NCBI GenBank assembly: GCA_030019105.1
Contig: JASEGY010000181.1
Location: forward strand, 1 to 7,127
DNA: 7,127 nucleotides
Origin: a bacterium
GTDB lineage: Bacteria; UBA9089; JASEGY01
Direction: 5' to 3'
Below are positions 5,348 to 7,127 of this stretch, one piece after another (position 1 is the stretch's first letter; each line of letters starts with the position of its first letter). The translations under genes and the position numbers were made by a program. The notes under the pieces were generated by a model. It did not search any database. It saw only the letters and a list, made by a program, of their open reading frames with translations, and was not told the origin of the DNA.

Positions 5348-6346
5348 ATGGAACGGTTGCTGCCTATAATTGATGTATTAAAAGAAAAAAAGAGCTTCTT
5401 GATTACCGGACATATTCATCCGGATGGCGATTCTATCGGGAGTCAACTTGCCCTGGCTCACATCCTGAAGCAGATGGGGAAAGAAGTAGCTATTATTAAC
5501 AACGACCCGGTCCCTCCCGCCTACCGCTTTTTACCCGGAAGCGAGACCATCCTTCCTCCTCAGGCTAATATCCCCCCGTTCTTTGATGCGGCCGTGGTGC
5601 TGGACTGTCATGAAGGCAAAAGGCTGGGAGAAGTCGAATCTTTACTTAAAAGAGTGGAAACTGTTGCTGTCATCGATCATCATCCGGCAGCCTGCAATCG
5701 AAGTGAATCCTGGCTGGGAGATATAAACTTTATTGATCCTTCTTATTCAGCCACAGGTGAGATAGTATATGAACTGATCCGCAAGATAGACTTTAAACTC
5801 AATTACGTGTTAGCCGTGAATCTTTATGTCTCTATTCTTACCGATACCGGTAGTTTTAAACATAGCAACACTACTCCCCGGGTTCACCGGATCATAGCTG
5901 ATTTGATAGAAGAAGGTCTGAATGTAGAGCAGATCGCCACTCTGGTTTATGAAACCAATCCCCTGGGATTAGTTCAAATCTTAGGCAATTGTATCTCTAC
6001 CTTGAAGTTAGCCCACGAAGGCAAGATAGCCTGGACAAGTATATCTTCCCGGATGCTTAAAGACAAGGGTCTTTATCCGGAGGAGATTGAAGGTGAAAAG
6101 ATTATTGATATGCTTCGGTCCATCAAATCTGTTCAGATAGCCGTCCTTTTCAGGGAAACAAATGGGAAAACAATCAGGGTTAATTTGAGATCAAAAAACG
6201 GGATTAAGGTGAACCAAACAGCGGCCCTCTTTGGTGGAGGCGGTCATCCTAAGGCCGCGGGCTGCACCTTAAATGAATCTCTTTCAGAAGCCGAACATAA
6301 AGTCATTGGAGAACTGAAGAACCTCTTATCAGTTAGGGAGCAGTGA
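5348..6346 (+). CDS. nrnA: DHH/DHHA1 phosphoesterase, NrnA-like nanoRNase / pAp phosphatase
   Basis: A 332-aa cytoplasmic phosphoesterase of the DHH family. NrnA members degrade 2-5 nt RNAs and dephosphorylate pAp, and they replace oligoribonuclease in many bacteria. The metal-binding motifs are all there: GHIHPDGDSIG (H22, H24, D26, D28), VVLDCHEGKRLG with D86, the DHH signature D110-H111-H112, ILTDTGSF with D166, and the DHHA1 substrate-binding loop GGGGHPKAAG (296-305). Length fits the family. AAGGAG at 5337-5342, inside the end of rbfA, provides the ribosome binding site. This position, after rbfA, is usual for Firmicute-type operons, where truB commonly follows. Here a MNT gene follows with a TGATG 1-nt overlap. 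The main alternative is a related DHH enzyme acting on cyclic dinucleotide breakdown products (pGpG/pApA). The sequence alone does not separate these. Confidence 0.93.
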   Translation: MERLLPIIDVLKEKKSFLITGHIHPDGDSIGSQLALAHILKQMGKEVAIINNDPVPPAYRFLPGSETILPPQANIPPFFDAAVVLDCHEGKRLGEVESLLKRVETVAVIDHHPAACNRSESWLGDINFIDPSYSATGEIVYELIRKIDFKLNYVLAVNLYVSILTDTGSFKHSNTTPRVHRIIADLIEEGLNVEQIATLVYETNPLGLVQILGNCISTLKLAHEGKIAWTSISSRMLKDKGLYPEEIEGEKIIDMLRSIKSVQIAVLFRETNGKTIRVNLRSKNGIKVNQTAALFGGGGHPKAAGCTLNESLSEAEHKVIGELKNLLSVREQ

Positions 6347-6684
6347 TGAGGCAAGAATCGCTTGCAGATGACGAAAAAGTAATATTGAAAGAGCTAAAGA
6401 GCGTTTTGAAAAGATTTTTAGGTGATCGACTTCTGAAATTCAGCCTTTACGGTTCAAAGGCAAGGGGAGATTATGATCTTGAGTCAGATCTTGATATAGC
6501 CATTATCATTAGGGGATTAACAGGCCAACTGAAACATCAGGTGCTTGATAAAGTTGCTGAAATAGAATTTAAATACCTTATACCTATATCTACTCTTGTG
6601 TTTTCAGAAGAAGATTTTGACCACCTGAGGAAAAGAGAGAGGAGGATCGCTCTGGATATTGAAAAAGAAGGGATATCATTATGA
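6346..6684 (+). CDS. MNT-type nucleotidyltransferase (probable antitoxin of MNT/HEPN pair)
   Basis: A 112-aa minimal nucleotidyltransferase. The core motif YGSKARGDYDLESDLDIAI (35-53) has the GSxxRG nucleotide-binding element (G36-S37, R40-G41) and the metal-binding pair D48 and D50. The later strand ISTLVFSEEDF is typical of MNT antitoxins and lacks the third aspartate of larger polymerase-beta enzymes. In studied MntA/HepT pairs the enzyme transfers AMP from ATP to a tyrosine of the HEPN toxin and silences it; this activity is inferred here. Start choice: ATG 6346 lies 5 nt after AGGGAG (6335-6340) and overlaps the nrnA stop by one base. The GTG at 6343 would be only 2 nt from that site. 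The gene overlaps the HEPN gene by 4 nt (ATGA), the usual arrangement for co-produced partners. Confidence 0.9.
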   Translation: MRQESLADDEKVILKELKSVLKRFLGDRLLKFSLYGSKARGDYDLESDLDIAIIIRGLTGQLKHQVLDKVAEIEFKYLIPISTLVFSEEDFDHLRKRERRIALDIEKEGISL

Positions 6685-7097
6685 CAGAGGTGAACAAAAG
6701 ACAGAATATCCTCGAAGAAATTGAAAGGGCAAACACCGCCATTAAGTCGGCAACCCTTCTCTTTAGCCATGGTCTTTTGAATGATGCGGTTTCGAGATTA
6801 TACTATTTTGTTTTGTATAATATTAGGGCCCTTCTCCTGACAAAGGGAATAGAAGCGAAAAGCCATGAAGGAGCGCTGCGGCTTTTGGGGCTCCATTTCA
6901 TAAAAGAAGGAATCTTTGAGCCTAAACTTTCTCATATCTTTTCGAAACTCATGAAATATCGAGAAGAAGCTGACTATAATCCTTCATATATCTTTACAGA
7001 AGAGGATTTCATAGAATTTAAGCAGGAAGCTGAAGAATTGGCTGATAAAATAAAGCGCTACCTGGAAAAAAGTGGGAAATGGGAAATGGGAAATTAG
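6681..7097 (+). CDS. HEPN-domain protein (UPF0332-like), probable toxin partner of MNT
   Basis: A 138-aa all-helical HEPN protein encoded 4 nt overlapping the MNT gene. Family signs are A36-V-S-R-L-YYF (36-43), the KSHEGALRLLGLHFIKEG region (60-77), and YREEADYNPSYIF (93-105), which matches the 'R..aDY' pattern of UPF0332-like HEPN proteins. The canonical RNase motif R-X4-6-H is not present: after R94 there is Y99 and Y103 but no histidine. It may therefore be an atypical nuclease, with H62 as an alternative residue, or a binding partner. Y99/Y103 stand where AMP-accepting tyrosines occur in HepT proteins, which is suggestive only. The last eight residues (SGKWEMGN) are read from a heptamer array that enters the gene, so the native C-terminus was probably replaced. 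The stop codon TAG is inside that array. Confidence 0.85.
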   Translation: MTEVNKRQNILEEIERANTAIKSATLLFSHGLLNDAVSRLYYFVLYNIRALLLTKGIEAKSHEGALRLLGLHFIKEGIFEPKLSHIFSKLMKYREEADYNPSYIFTEEDFIEFKQEAEELADKIKRYLEKSGKWEMGN

Positions 7098-7127
7098 GAA
7101 ATGGAAAGTATCTTGATTTACTTCCTA
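7072..7127 (+). repeat. Heptamer array ATGGGAA entering the HEPN 3' end, with start of a hairpin
   Basis: The units are GTGGGAA, ATGGGAA, ATGGGAA, ATTAGGA and AATGGAA (7072-7106). The first three are inside the HEPN coding sequence. Beyond it TACTTCCTA (7119-7127) is complementary to TAGGAA (7095-7100) and, with one bulge, to GGAAAGTA (7103-7110). This suggests the left side of another heptamer hairpin whose remainder is cut off by the window edge. Confidence 0.75.

Overview
This window carries part of a bacterial translation and transcription-factor operon, nusA - infB - ylxP (DUF503) - rbfA - nrnA-like DHH phosphoesterase, all on the + strand. A tRNA-Leu(UAG) gene lies upstream, and a MNT nucleotidyltransferase / HEPN pair is attached downstream. 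The gene order resembles the nusA-infB cluster of Firmicutes and many deep-branching bacteria, because it has ylxP and an NrnA-type DHH protein. However, rimP, ylxR and the L7Ae-like ylxQ are missing from their usual places. A MNT/HEPN module sits where truB often follows. I cannot assign a phylum. The moderate base composition, mixed features and heavy load of short intergenic repeats would fit an uncultivated candidate-phylum bacterium, but that is inference only.

Layout: 1-53 is the right end of a palindromic MITE-like element. 56-111 is an array of eight 7-bp repeats. 116-202 is tRNA-Leu. 208-418 is a layered inverted repeat built of heptamers. 441-1712 is nusA. 1713-2053 is a repeat-filled gap with a second heptamer palindrome and a full MITE-like copy. 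2054-3988 is infB. 3989-4060 is a hairpin of 7-8 bp repeats running into ylxP (4065-4346). 4347-4981 is a composite repeat island: two MITE-like copies facing each other, heptamer arrays, and a different 156-bp terminal-inverted-repeat element between them. 4982-7097 is a tightly packed run of rbfA, nrnA-like, MNT and HEPN genes with 0, 1 and 4 nt junctions.

The genes have connected roles. NusA controls elongation, pausing and termination. IF-2 recruits initiator tRNA. RbfA matures the 30S subunit. The DHH protein probably degrades nanoRNA or pAp. The MNT/HEPN pair is expected to act as an antitoxin/toxin in which the nucleotidyltransferase modifies and silences a HEPN RNase. Its translational coupling to the nanoRNase gene is the most notable gene-level feature.

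The strongest unexplained signal is non-coding. Almost every intergenic gap is filled by tandem heptamers of several unrelated sequences, often arranged as complementary arms of long hairpins. These arrays run right up to ribosome binding sites, a tRNA 5' end and, at 7072-7092, into the 3' end of a coding sequence. Four copies of a roughly 155-bp palindromic element are interspersed with them.
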